A stretch of DNA of 64,000 nt from Cognatitamlana onchidii (lineage in GTDB: Bacteria; Bacteroidota; Bacteroidia; Flavobacteriales; Flavobacteriaceae): assembly GCF_004804355.1 (NCBI RefSeq), contig NZ_SRWZ01000007.1, positions 1 to 64,000 on the forward strand, given 5' to 3'. A program made the translations under genes and the position numbers. Of the stretch, positions 17,176-25,705 are shown one piece after another. Each line of letters starts with the position of its first letter. Within the stretch, counting starts at the first letter, position 1. The notes beneath the pieces are model-generated. The model had not been told where the DNA came from and did no database searches. It worked only from the letters and a program-made list of their open reading frames with translations.

Positions 17176-19932
17176 ATGAAGAAAATCACATTTCTGTTTA
17201 TACTTTTAGCAACAGTATTTACGTACGCTCAAACTACAGGATCTGTAGTTGGGAAACTAACAGACAAAGAATACAATAACGAGCCGTTAGCCTTTGCAAA
17301 TGTTTTAATAAAAGGAACAACAACAGGAACCACTTCAGATTTTGATGGACTTTACGCCTTTAATGACTTAGAAGTTGGAGACTACACCTTAGTATTTAGT
17401 TTTGTTGGATATGAGACTCAAGAAATTTCTGTTACTATTGCTGCAGGAAAAGTAACTGAAGTTAACGTGCCTATGGGAGCCAGTGCGGCATCTCTTGATG
17501 AGGTGGTTATTACTACAACCACAAAAAGAGAAAGCGAAACCGCTTTATTATTGGAGCAGAAAAAGGCAGTAATTATGAAACAAGCCATTGGAGCTCAAGA
17601 ACTGGAAAAAAAGGCCGTCTCTGATGCTGGTGCCGCGACTTTAAAAGTTACCGGCGTTAACAAAAAAGAAGGTTCCAGTAAAATATATGTAAGAGGTCTT
17701 GGGGATCGATATAATAGTACGACCTTAAATGGACTGCCACTCCCATCTAATGATCCACGAAATAAAAACATTGATTTAGCTATGTTCTCGTCTGGAATTA
17801 TACAAAACGTAGGAATATCGAAATCATTTTCTTCAACATTTTCATCTGATGTTGCTGGAGCCAACGTCGATATTGTAAGTAAAGAGATGTCTGGAAAAGA
17901 GTTTTTTAAAGTTTCTCTATCGGCTGGGGCAAATACCCAAACCACCTTTAAAGATTTTAAACAAATGGATGGTGCTAACTGGATTGGTGTTAATACAAAT
18001 ACCAAACATAAAGTTAGAGACTTAACTATTTACAGTTTTGACAATAGCTTTACTCCTAAATCCATTAAAGCCAGTCCTAATTTTGGTTTAAGTTTAAACT
18101 ATGGTAACAAATACCAAATAAACGATGAGAGTAATATTAGCATATTTTTAGTGGGATCCTTTAGTAATTCTTACCGTTACCAAGAAGGACGTAATGAAAA
18201 CATCATAGACGCTGGTAATGTGGGCTCACAATGGGATACTCAAACCTTTGGTTATGGCGCCTCAAAAATGCTCATGGGGAATGTGGCTTATAAAATTAAT
18301 AACAATCACCAAATAAGCTTCAACCATGTTTTTATTCACTCCAATACTCAAAAAATAGAAGATTTTGTTGGTACGACGCCAGACATTGGTAGAGATGAAG
18401 ACGACAACAGACTTGTAAATTTAGTTTTGCAAACAGAAATTCAAAACAAGTTGTTCACTAACCAGCTTTTGTCTACAAACAAATTTGGTGAATCCATTGA
18501 TGTTAATGCTGGGCTAAGTTATAATGCCATTTATAATGACGAACCTGATAGACGTAAGAACACTTTTATTATTGATAATGATCTTGAGAAAACTCGAATT
18601 TCTCAAAATGCCGTGAGAGATAATAGTAGATTTTACGGAAATCTTTTTGAAGATGATATTGCAGGTAACCTTAATTTTATAAAGTATTTTGGAGAGCGTT
18701 TTGAAAATAACGGAAAATTAACCTTAGGCTATAATGGAAGATATACCCAAAGAAAGTTTGATGGTATGTATTTTGACCACAATTTCACTAGTCCAAGGAC
18801 TACTTTTGTAGACGTTAACAACCTTGATGCTACATTTAATCAAACAAATTTAGACGATGGCGTTTTTGGGCTTGAAACATCTAGAGGACGAAATAACCAA
18901 GATGCCGAGACTTTTTTGCCACAACTCTATGATGCCGATAAAACTACACATGCTGCTTTTGGAGATGTTGTTTATAAATTTAACGACAAATTTACCGCTA
19001 ACGCAGGATTACGTGCTGAAAACGTAAAAATGAATGTAGCTTGGAACACGAATATTAGTTTTCCTGGATTTACGGACAATAGCCAAATAGCATTGGATAA
19101 ACAATATGTTCTGCCTGCTTTAAATTTAAAATACCAACTTAACGATAAAATTAACTTAAGAGCGTCTGGTAGTTTAACATACACATATCCGCAGTTTAAG
19201 GAAATTGCGCCTTTTACTTATGAAGGCATAAACTATCAAGAGTCTGGTAATCCTGCATTGCAACCCTCAGATAACTATAACGCAGAATTAAAATTTGAAT
19301 TATTCCCGAAAAAAAGTGAATTATTTGCGATAGGCGTTTTTGGAAAACTTATTGAAAATTCAATCAATAGATTAGAAAGAAACTCGGCTATTGAACGTGA
19401 TTTTACTTTTGACAATTCGGGCGATGCAACAATTTATGGAGCTGAACTTGAAGCGAGATTAGATTTATATTCAAAAGAAATTGATGATGAAAAATCGCAA
19501 TATTTTACTTTTGGTACGAATGCAACATTTATGCACACAGATTTAAAATTTGATACTAGCAACACTGCCTTTAACTACACAGGCGAGAATTCACAGTTAG
19601 AGGGCGCATCTCCTTTTACTATAAATGCCGATGTTTCTTATAGATTTATTAATGGAGACAAAGAAACCGTTTCAACATTAGTATTTAATTATCAAAGTGA
19701 TAAAGTATACAGTATTGGTACTAACTTCAAGGAAAATATTATTGAAAAAGCCGTGCCAATTTTGGATTTTGTTTTTAAACATGATTTTAATGATCAAATT
19801 GGAGTTAAATTTAACGCAAAGAATTTGCTTAATCCAAGCTTTGAAAGGTACAGAGATATTCCAGAAAAGCTCACGATGAACACCTATAAGAATGGCGTCA
19901 CTATTACTGCTGGTGTCTCCTTTAATTTCTAA
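17176..19932 (+). CDS. TonB-dependent outer-membrane receptor, probable phosphate-starvation member
   Basis: A 918-residue receptor: signal peptide (TVFTYAQ), CarboxypepD_reg-like domain at about 22-105, a TonB-box-like SLDEVVITT near 111-119, a plug with RGLGDRYNSTTLNGLPLPS near 174-192, and a C-terminal beta-barrel ending in Phe (SFNF). It imports a substrate across the outer membrane using TonB energy. No SusD partner is present; instead a beta-helix surface lipoprotein follows. The phased Pho-box-like promoter and a nearby PiT phosphate permease suggest phosphate or a phosphorylated compound as substrate. That substrate call is inference. Confidence 0.93.
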   Translation: MKKITFLFILLATVFTYAQTTGSVVGKLTDKEYNNEPLAFANVLIKGTTTGTTSDFDGLYAFNDLEVGDYTLVFSFVGYETQEISVTIAAGKVTEVNVPMGASAASLDEVVITTTTKRESETALLLEQKKAVIMKQAIGAQELEKKAVSDAGAATLKVTGVNKKEGSSKIYVRGLGDRYNSTTLNGLPLPSNDPRNKNIDLAMFSSGIIQNVGISKSFSSTFSSDVAGANVDIVSKEMSGKEFFKVSLSAGANTQTTFKDFKQMDGANWIGVNTNTKHKVRDLTIYSFDNSFTPKSIKASPNFGLSLNYGNKYQINDESNISIFLVGSFSNSYRYQEGRNENIIDAGNVGSQWDTQTFGYGASKMLMGNVAYKINNNHQISFNHVFIHSNTQKIEDFVGTTPDIGRDEDDNRLVNLVLQTEIQNKLFTNQLLSTNKFGESIDVNAGLSYNAIYNDEPDRRKNTFIIDNDLEKTRISQNAVRDNSRFYGNLFEDDIAGNLNFIKYFGERFENNGKLTLGYNGRYTQRKFDGMYFDHNFTSPRTTFVDVNNLDATFNQTNLDDGVFGLETSRGRNNQDAETFLPQLYDADKTTHAAFGDVVYKFNDKFTANAGLRAENVKMNVAWNTNISFPGFTDNSQIALDKQYVLPALNLKYQLNDKINLRASGSLTYTYPQFKEIAPFTYEGINYQESGNPALQPSDNYNAELKFELFPKKSELFAIGVFGKLIENSINRLERNSAIERDFTFDNSGDATIYGAELEARLDLYSKEIDDEKSQYFTFGTNATFMHTDLKFDTSNTAFNYTGENSQLEGASPFTINADVSYRFINGDKETVSTLVFNYQSDKVYSIGTNFKENIIEKAVPILDFVFKHDFNDQIGVKFNAKNLLNPSFERYRDIPEKLTMNTYKNGVTITAGVSFNF

Positions 19933-19940
19933 TAAATATA

Positions 19941-19967
19941 AAGCCTCCTAACTTAGGAGGCTTTTTT
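19941..19967 (+). terminator. Rho-independent terminator of the receptor gene
   Basis: AAGCCTCCTAA and TTAGGAGGCTT form a perfect hairpin with a short loop, followed by a T run, 9 bp after the stop codon. It makes the receptor and the following lipoprotein separate transcripts. Confidence 0.88.
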
Positions 19968-20050
19968 ACATAGTACTGTTACTAAAAAGTAAATCTTGAA
20001 AAAGAAAAAAATCAAAGCAGTAAACAAACACTTAACATTAGGATAAATTC

Positions 20051-20106
20051 TTAACATAATACTAATACAAGCGTAAGATTATGTTTAAGGAAAATTTCGT
20101 GCTTTG
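20051..20106 (+). promoter_or_regulatory. Phased 11-bp Pho-box-like array and -7 element (promoter 3)
   Basis: Four 7-mers every 11 bp from 20051: TTAACAT, CTAATAC, GTAAGAT, TTTAAGG. The last ends 8 bp before GTGCTTTG (20099-20106), a degenerate -7 element 25 bp ahead of the ATG at 20132. The geometry equals that of promoters 1, 2 and 4. A separate TTAACAT at 20032 is out of register. Confidence 0.58.
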
Positions 20107-20131
20107 CAGCACAATAAAATAAAAACGAAAA

Positions 20132-21328
20132 ATGAAAACTTTAAAAAATTTATTCTTAGTTGCTATAACAGCTTCAATTATTTCATGTTCATCTGATGAT
20201 GATAATAGAACTATTGTTCCTCCGGGAGATGGTGGAGATATCATTGGTAGCGAATTAAAAGGAGATATTACGGCCGATAGTAAGTTAATTGCAAGTGTTG
20301 ACTATATTATGACAGGTTCAGTAACTGTAAAAGAAGGTGTAACACTAACCATTGAGCCAGGAACAACTATTAAAGCTAAAAGCGGAAGAACAGATGTGTT
20401 TTTAGCGGTTGAAAGAGGCGCTAAATTAATTGCAAAAGGAACTGCTTCTAATCCTATTGTATTTACATCTGATGCTAGTTCTCCTAAGGCTGGAGATTGG
20501 GGAGGTCTTGTATTAGCAGGAAAGGCTCCTTCAAATAAAGGGCTTGATGTACAGTCTGAAGTAGCAGGATTATTATATGGAGGAACGGAAGTAGACGACA
20601 ATTCTGGTGAACTCAGCTATGTTATTGCTGAATATACTGGAGCAAAAATTAACGGTGAGCAAGAATTTAACGGAATTTCTTTCTTTGGTGTTGGAAACAA
20701 TACTACTGTAAACAATATTGTTGTAAGCAATGGTAACGACGATGGAATTGAATTCTTTGGAGGAAGCGTAAATGTAACCAATGTTTACTGCGCGAACATA
20801 GCAGATGACATGTTTGATTGGACTGGTGGATATACGGGAACCGTCACAAATGCGTTCGGTGTTCGTAACGAAGATTTTGATGCTGCTACTGATGACCCAA
20901 GAGGTATTGAAGGCGACAGCAACAGTTCTGATGCAACAGCAACTCCAATTTCAACTCCTACATTAAACAATGTAACTATCCTTAACTTAAATCCAAATGT
21001 GCAATTAAAAGCAGGTGCCGAAATTAGAAGAGGAACCGTTGCTACTATCAATAATATTTTCTTTGCTGCTTATGGTGATGCTTCCTTTGGAAATAGAATA
21101 GACACAAAAGATGACAAAGGAAATGGTACTTTAACTATTGTAAATGCAAATGCTCAAGGTTCTGTGGGAGATGATAAAGAAGGTGGTGCTATAAACGGAT
21201 CTGTAACTGAAATAACTGATGGTTTTTCTGTACCAGCAGATAATACTGTTGAGTTCAAGTCTGGAGTTGGAGCTAACCTAGCTGCTTTTGATTGGGCTGA
21301 CCAAAACTTTGTGGTTACCAAAAAATAA
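20132..21328 (+). CDS. Beta-helix surface lipoprotein paired with the receptor
   Basis: A 398-residue lipoprotein: lipobox SIISC with Cys19 followed by SSDDD, an acidic surface-export tail. The mature part has parallel beta-helix-like repeats (for example VKEGVTLTIEPGTTIKAK and ILNLNPNVQLKAG) with many Gly, Asn and Asp turns. Homologues in Flavobacteriia are often mislabelled as multidrug transporters, but nothing here looks like a transporter. Its position behind a TonB receptor and a Pho-like promoter suggests it captures or processes the receptor's substrate at the cell surface, replacing a SusD. That role is inference. Confidence 0.8.
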   Translation: MKTLKNLFLVAITASIISCSSDDDNRTIVPPGDGGDIIGSELKGDITADSKLIASVDYIMTGSVTVKEGVTLTIEPGTTIKAKSGRTDVFLAVERGAKLIAKGTASNPIVFTSDASSPKAGDWGGLVLAGKAPSNKGLDVQSEVAGLLYGGTEVDDNSGELSYVIAEYTGAKINGEQEFNGISFFGVGNNTTVNNIVVSNGNDDGIEFFGGSVNVTNVYCANIADDMFDWTGGYTGTVTNAFGVRNEDFDAATDDPRGIEGDSNSSDATATPISTPTLNNVTILNLNPNVQLKAGAEIRRGTVATINNIFFAAYGDASFGNRIDTKDDKGNGTLTIVNANAQGSVGDDKEGGAINGSVTEITDGFSVPADNTVEFKSGVGANLAAFDWADQNFVVTKK

Positions 21329-21361
21329 TTCTCGGGTTACAATTAAAAACACTTGATAACA

Positions 21362-21387
21362 AAAAGCATCCCAATTGGGATGCTTTT
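21362..21387. terminator. Bidirectional terminator
   Basis: AAAAGCATCCC and GGGATGCTTTT form a perfect stem around AATT between two convergent genes (lipoprotein and MORN-like). It is A-rich on one side and T-rich on the other, so it can serve both. Confidence 0.82.
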
Positions 21388-21414
21388 GTATTTAATTTAG
21401 TTTAGTTGCTATTT

Positions 21415-21729
21415 TTAAAGTGAAGCTACATTTTTACTATAATCAACTTCCTTCAACTCACCTTCAATAACATAAATCCATTTACCAACTTTCTTTCCAT
21501 CCTTATAATAAGCAGTAACAAGTTTTTCTCCTTTTTCATTAAAACTTAACCACTCTCCCTCTAACTTACCATCTACGGTGTAAGTTCCTGTTTGGCTTAC
21601 TTCTCCATTATCATGATAGTAAACAACTTCAATTAGGTTTGTTTCTTTATTATGCGTTAAGGTTCTTTCTTTTTGAGCAAAAGTAACCGTAGTAAAAAGC
21701 GCTATTGTGAATAAGATTATATTTTTCAT
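21415..21729 (-). CDS. Secreted MORN-repeat-like protein
   Basis: A 104-residue protein with a signal peptide (TVTFAQ) and tandem short beta-strand repeats of the MORN/YwqK type: YYHDNGEVSQTGTYTVDGKLEG, then FNEKGEKLVTAYYKDGKKVGKW. Such repeats bind lipid or protein in other systems, but the function here is unknown. It reads away from the PiT gene across a 289-bp intergenic region holding several Pho-box-like half-sites. Its own -7 element is a perfect consensus, so it may be expressed constitutively. Confidence 0.78.
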   Translation of the reverse strand: MKNIILFTIALFTTVTFAQKERTLTHNKETNLIEVVYYHDNGEVSQTGTYTVDGKLEGEWLSFNEKGEKLVTAYYKDGKKVGKWIYVIEGELKEVDYSKNVASL

Positions 21730-21760
21730 ATCGATGGGGTTTTAATTAATAATTACTTTA

Positions 21761-21768
21761 CAAATATA
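21761..21768 (-). promoter_or_regulatory. -7 element of the MORN-like gene
   Basis: The minus strand reads TATATTTG, an exact TAnnTTTG match, 31 bp upstream of the ATG. Confidence 0.55.
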
Positions 21769-21787
21769 CATTTGTTTTTACATTTAA

Positions 21788-21881
21788 GCAACATTCACGT
21801 AACATTAATTTAACATTAAACCTATAAATAATTGATATTCAGTAATTTATTTTATTTAAATTTAGTAACATTCGTTAACAT
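21788..21881 (+). promoter_or_regulatory. Distal Pho-box-like half-sites between MORN-like and PiT genes
   Basis: GCAACAT, GTAACAT and TTAACAT lie at 21788, 21799 and 21810, exactly 11 bp apart and in plus orientation. A second pair, GTAACAT (21865) and TTAACAT (21875), is spaced 10 bp. No -7 element follows at the 8-bp distance, so these would be auxiliary sites. Confidence 0.5.
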
Positions 21882-21946
21882 AACACCCAAGCGCCTCGTA
21901 AATACCGACTCTAACTCCTTATTAGTTTCTTTAAAATGAAAAGAAC

Positions 21947-21991
21947 ATAACATTCGCGTAACATTGGGTTCACTTAAAAATAAGACATTTG
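21947..21991 (+). promoter_or_regulatory. Phased 11-bp Pho-box-like array and -7 element (promoter 4)
   Basis: ATAACAT (21947), GTAACAT (21958) and TTCACTT (21969) are spaced 11 bp. The last ends 8 bp before GACATTTG (21984-21991), a partial -7 match, and the PiT ATG follows 27 bp later. The register is the same as at promoters 1 to 3. Confidence 0.65.
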
Positions 21992-22018
21992 TTCCTGTAA
22001 TTTTTTGACCTTATTTAA

Positions 22019-24316
22019 ATGGGAGACATTTATATCTATATGCTAGTTGCACTTGCGTTTCTAGCCATAGCCGATTTAGTTGTTGGCGTTAGTAATGATG
22101 CAGTAAACTTCCTTAACTCTGCCATAGGTTCTAAAGCCGTTTCGTTTAAAACCATTATGATTGTTGCCAGTTTAGGTGTTGCAGTGGGAGCTTTAACTTC
22201 AAGTGGCATGATGGAGGTAGCTAGAAAAGGTATCTTTAATCCTAGCGAATTTATGTTTGATGAAATCATGATTATTTTCATGGCTGTCATGATTACAGAT
22301 ATACTTTTGCTAGACTTTTTCAATACGCTAGGTCTACCAACTTCTACTACCGTTTCTATTGTTTTTGAACTTTTAGGAGCTTCTGTCTGTGTTGCAATTA
22401 TCAAAATAACTACCGATAACAACCAATCCCTTTTAGATTTAGGAAACTATATTAACAATGAAAAAGCCATCGAAATCATTTTAGGCATACTCCTTTCTGT
22501 GGTGGTAGCCTTTTCTGTTGGTGCGATCATACAGTTTTTTTCACGCTTACTACTATCTTTTGATTTTAATGATAAACCTAAAATATTTGGCGCCATTTTT
22601 AGCGGTATCGCGGTTACTTCAATCATGTATTTTATTCTTATTAAAGGAATAAAGAATGCTACATTTATGAGTGCAGAACTTAAGTCTTTTATTGCGGGAA
22701 ACCCTTCTGCCATAATTGGTATTGGTTTTTTAGTTTTCGCCTTAGCTTCCCTTATTTTAATGACGTTTTTCAAAACTAATATCTACAGAATTATTATCGT
22801 AGTTGGGACCTTTGCTTTAGCTGTTGCGTTCGCCGGAAACGATTTAGTAAACTTTATTGGTGTACCCATTGCTGCACTTGATTCTTTTACCAATTGGTCT
22901 GTAAGCGGTGTTTTGCCATCCGAATTTAGAATGACTAGTTTATCTGAAGCTATTGCCACCAAGCCATATTTATTATTAATAGCAGGTTTAGTAATGGTTC
23001 TTACATTATGGTTTTCAAGTAAAGCTAAGGCCGTGGTAAAAACATCGGTAGACCTATCTCGCCAAGATGCTGTAAAAGAACGTTTTGAGCCTAACTTCTT
23101 ATCGCGTGGTATTGTTAGAATGACTATTGCTGCATCCGATAATTTTAATAGTTTATTACCCGAAAGCGTCAAAAAGCAAATTGAAAAACAATTCCAAAAA
23201 CCCAAAAATACTATAACTCTAAAAACCGAAGACAAACCAGCATTCGATTTAGTTAGAGCTGCAGTTAACCTAATGGTCGCCAGCGTGCTTATTTCTATTG
23301 CCACTTCTATGAAACTCCCGCTTTCTACTACCTACGTAACTTTTATGGTAGCCATGGGAACGTCTTTAGCAGATAGAGCATGGGGCAGTGAAAGCGCCGT
23401 ATACCGTGTTGCAGGTGTATTAAATGTAATTGGTGGTTGGTTTTTTACAGCCTTAAGTGCTTTTGTTGCAGCATCCTTAATGGCTTTTATCTTGTTTTAT
23501 GGTAAAGGTTATGCCTTAACAGCCTTGTTATTCTTTGCTATGGTACTATTATTTAGAAACTACCTAAAACACAGGAAAAAAACTATAGAACAAAAAGTTG
23601 AAGACAGTTTACACAAAGCCGAAAGCAGCTCTATACAGGGTGTTATTATTGAAAGTGCAGATAATATTGCTAACGTGGTAAGACGTGGTAAGAAGATCTA
23701 TTCAGGTGCTATAAATGGCTTAGCAACCCACAACCTAAAACTTCTAAAGAAGAACAATAAAAATATTGAAAAACTCTCAGATGAAATAGAAGATCTTAGA
23801 GATAATATCTTCTATTTCATTAAAAAACTTGAGGAACCAAGTGTTACGGCCAGTAACTTCTATATAACGGTTCTAAGTCATCTTCAAGACATGACCCAAT
23901 CTTTAGAATACATTTCAAATGTTAGCTTAAAACATGTAAACAATAATCATAAAAAATTAAAGTTTACACAAATCAAAGAATTAAAGGAAGTTGATAGTGC
24001 CTTAGAGGAACTATTTAATAACACTAAAAAGGCTTTTAACTCTGGTTCGTTTGAAGAAATTGGTTATGTTTTAGGTAGAAAACAAGATGTTACGAATCTA
24101 CTTACCGAAAAAATTCAAAAACAAGTAGAGCGCACGCGTACTGAAGAATCTAGCCCAAAAAACACCACACTTTATTTTGGCATATTACTAGAAACTAAAG
24201 ACTTGCTTAACGCTACTATGACACTGTTAGAAGAATACTATAACGCTCATGATGACTCTGTAGAGCCTGCTACAATAAATGTCGCGGATTCTGATTCCTC
24301 AAAAGAAGAGGAATAA
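22019..24316 (+). CDS. PiT-family inorganic phosphate transporter with PhoU-like C-terminal domain
   Basis: A 765-residue inner-membrane protein. The N-terminal half carries the two PiT repeats, with signatures VVGVSNDAVNFLNSA near 22-36 and GNDLVNFIGVPIAALDS near 270-286. TM helices continue to about residue 515. The C-terminal 230 residues are charged and helical and resemble a PhoU domain (for example LLKKNNKNIEKLSDEIEDLRD). The family takes up phosphate with H+ or Na+. The fusion with a PhoU-like domain, common in Bacteroidota, probably regulates flux or signalling. The phased array upstream suggests phosphate-starvation control. No pst operon or phoBR pair is in the window. Confidence 0.93.
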   Translation: MGDIYIYMLVALAFLAIADLVVGVSNDAVNFLNSAIGSKAVSFKTIMIVASLGVAVGALTSSGMMEVARKGIFNPSEFMFDEIMIIFMAVMITDILLLDFFNTLGLPTSTTVSIVFELLGASVCVAIIKITTDNNQSLLDLGNYINNEKAIEIILGILLSVVVAFSVGAIIQFFSRLLLSFDFNDKPKIFGAIFSGIAVTSIMYFILIKGIKNATFMSAELKSFIAGNPSAIIGIGFLVFALASLILMTFFKTNIYRIIIVVGTFALAVAFAGNDLVNFIGVPIAALDSFTNWSVSGVLPSEFRMTSLSEAIATKPYLLLIAGLVMVLTLWFSSKAKAVVKTSVDLSRQDAVKERFEPNFLSRGIVRMTIAASDNFNSLLPESVKKQIEKQFQKPKNTITLKTEDKPAFDLVRAAVNLMVASVLISIATSMKLPLSTTYVTFMVAMGTSLADRAWGSESAVYRVAGVLNVIGGWFFTALSAFVAASLMAFILFYGKGYALTALLFFAMVLLFRNYLKHRKKTIEQKVEDSLHKAESSSIQGVIIESADNIANVVRRGKKIYSGAINGLATHNLKLLKKNNKNIEKLSDEIEDLRDNIFYFIKKLEEPSVTASNFYITVLSHLQDMTQSLEYISNVSLKHVNNNHKKLKFTQIKELKEVDSALEELFNNTKKAFNSGSFEEIGYVLGRKQDVTNLLTEKIQKQVERTRTEESSPKNTTLYFGILLETKDLLNATMTLLEEYYNAHDDSVEPATINVADSDSSKEEE

Positions 24317-24435
24317 GGGCACAACCATGATTATTAGCTCTTATTTTCTTTAAAGTATAACTATGAGCTTTTTAAGAACTAAACTCGTATTTCTCTATAC
24401 CTTATACCTATTTTGAAACTTTAAAAACAAAATTT

Positions 24436-24717
24436 ATGATTGCAACTAACGAATATTTTGAAGGTCAAGTAAAATCTTTAGGCTACAATAGGACTTCTGG
24501 AAAATCTACTATAGGAGTCATGGAGCCAGGTACGTATGAATTTGGCACATCTACCCACGAAACTATGCAAGTTATTGAAGGAGAGATGATTGTAAAATTA
24601 CCAAATAATGATGACTGGATCACATACAAGGCTGGTGAATCTTATGAAATTGAAGCCAACCAATCGTTTCAGGTAAAAGTTTTGGAGCAAACAGCCTACC
24701 TGTGTAAATACCAGTAG
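24436..24717 (+). CDS. ppnP: Pyrimidine/purine nucleoside phosphorylase
   Basis: A 93-residue cupin-fold protein of the PpnP (YaiE, formerly DUF1255) family. Members cleave nucleosides with phosphate to bases and ribose-1-phosphate. Family hallmarks are visible: VMEPGTYEFGTSTHETMQVIEGE in the first half and the ending TAYLCKYQ. The length matches. It lies 119 bp after the PiT gene on the same strand without an evident Pho-like array. Use of inorganic phosphate by this enzyme may be why the two genes adjoin, but this is speculative. Confidence 0.93.
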   Translation: MIATNEYFEGQVKSLGYNRTSGKSTIGVMEPGTYEFGTSTHETMQVIEGEMIVKLPNNDDWITYKAGESYEIEANQSFQVKVLEQTAYLCKYQ

Positions 24718-24800
24718 TAATATTTTTTAAAAAATCAATGTAATTCGTAATCTGGATGAGGGTTTATTACGTAAATCTTCTAAACCAAAAGTTATTAATT

Positions 24801-25628
24801 ATGAAAAGAATTTCAATCTTACTACTTGCTGTTATTACGTTCTCTTGTGTTTCAAAAAAGAAATACTTAGCATTAGAGCAAGAAAACGGACAAATTAAAA
24901 GTGAATTACAAAAAACTCAAGTTGAAAAAGAAGAATTAGAGGAAAAATTTGCAAAAATTGAGGCGCGAGTTGATGCATACAATGAAAAAATCAACACTCT
25001 TAAAGCCGAAACAGACGGAAAACTAGAGGTTAAAGATGGTGCTGTGATTTCCAATAATACTAAGGCTAAAATGCGTGAAACATTGAAAAATGTGGATCCA
25101 GAAAAACTAAGCCAAGCTAAAACTTTAAAAGATTCTATGAATTTAGCTGTTGCTTATAACCTTGAAAAAACAATCAACTCGAGTAATATTGATGAAGATG
25201 AAGACTTTGCAGTAAACATCAATGAAACGGTTGTAATGATTTCTATTGCCGACAACATGTTATTTAATACAGGTAGTTACAGATTAAGCTCAAAAGCTGA
25301 TCCAATCTTGAAAAAATTGGCAGACGTTATTAATTCTGAACCAAGCTTAGATGTTATGGTTGAAGGGCATACCGATTCTAGAACAATTAATACAGAGTTT
25401 ATTGCAGATAACTGGGACTTAAGTGTTTTAAGAGCTACATCGGTGGTTCGTAAACTACAAGACAAATATAATGTTGCTCCGGAAAAATTGATAGCCTCAG
25501 GTAGAAGCAGCTACCAACCTATTGCAGAAAACAACTCGACAGAAAATAGAGCCAAAAATAGAAGAACTAGAATTATAATTCTTCCAAATATTGACAAATT
25601 TTTTGCCCTTATGGCTTCAGAAAACTAG
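24801..25628 (+). CDS. OmpA-family lipoprotein
   Basis: A 275-residue lipoprotein with lipobox TFSC (Cys16), a coiled-coil linker (about 22-70) and a C-terminal OmpA-like peptidoglycan-binding domain with VEGHTDSRTIN and the ending NRAKNRRTRIIILPN. It should tether the outer membrane to peptidoglycan. Start: ATG 24801 gives a clean lipoprotein signal; the upstream in-frame ATG at 24756 would add 15 residues and destroy it. A strong terminator follows. Confidence 0.92.
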   Translation: MKRISILLLAVITFSCVSKKKYLALEQENGQIKSELQKTQVEKEELEEKFAKIEARVDAYNEKINTLKAETDGKLEVKDGAVISNNTKAKMRETLKNVDPEKLSQAKTLKDSMNLAVAYNLEKTINSSNIDEDEDFAVNINETVVMISIADNMLFNTGSYRLSSKADPILKKLADVINSEPSLDVMVEGHTDSRTINTEFIADNWDLSVLRATSVVRKLQDKYNVAPEKLIASGRSSYQPIAENNSTENRAKNRRTRIIILPNIDKFFALMASEN

Positions 25629-25650
25629 AGTAAAGATCACATAAACTTAG

Positions 25651-25687
25651 AAAAAAATGCTTCTCAAATTGAGAAGCATTTTTTTTC
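25651..25687. terminator. Bidirectional terminator between OmpA and gdhA
   Basis: AAAAAATGCTTCTCAA and TTGAGAAGCATTTTTT form a perfect stem with a very short loop between convergent genes. Confidence 0.85.
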
Positions 25688-25705
25688 ATTTAACAACAGA
25701 TGCTA

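Noticed and set aside
21761-21816. MORN-like gene as a member of the phased-array regulon
   Set aside because: Its -7 element is a perfect consensus and the nearby half-sites point the other way with a 19-bp gap, unlike the fixed 8 bp at the four other promoters.
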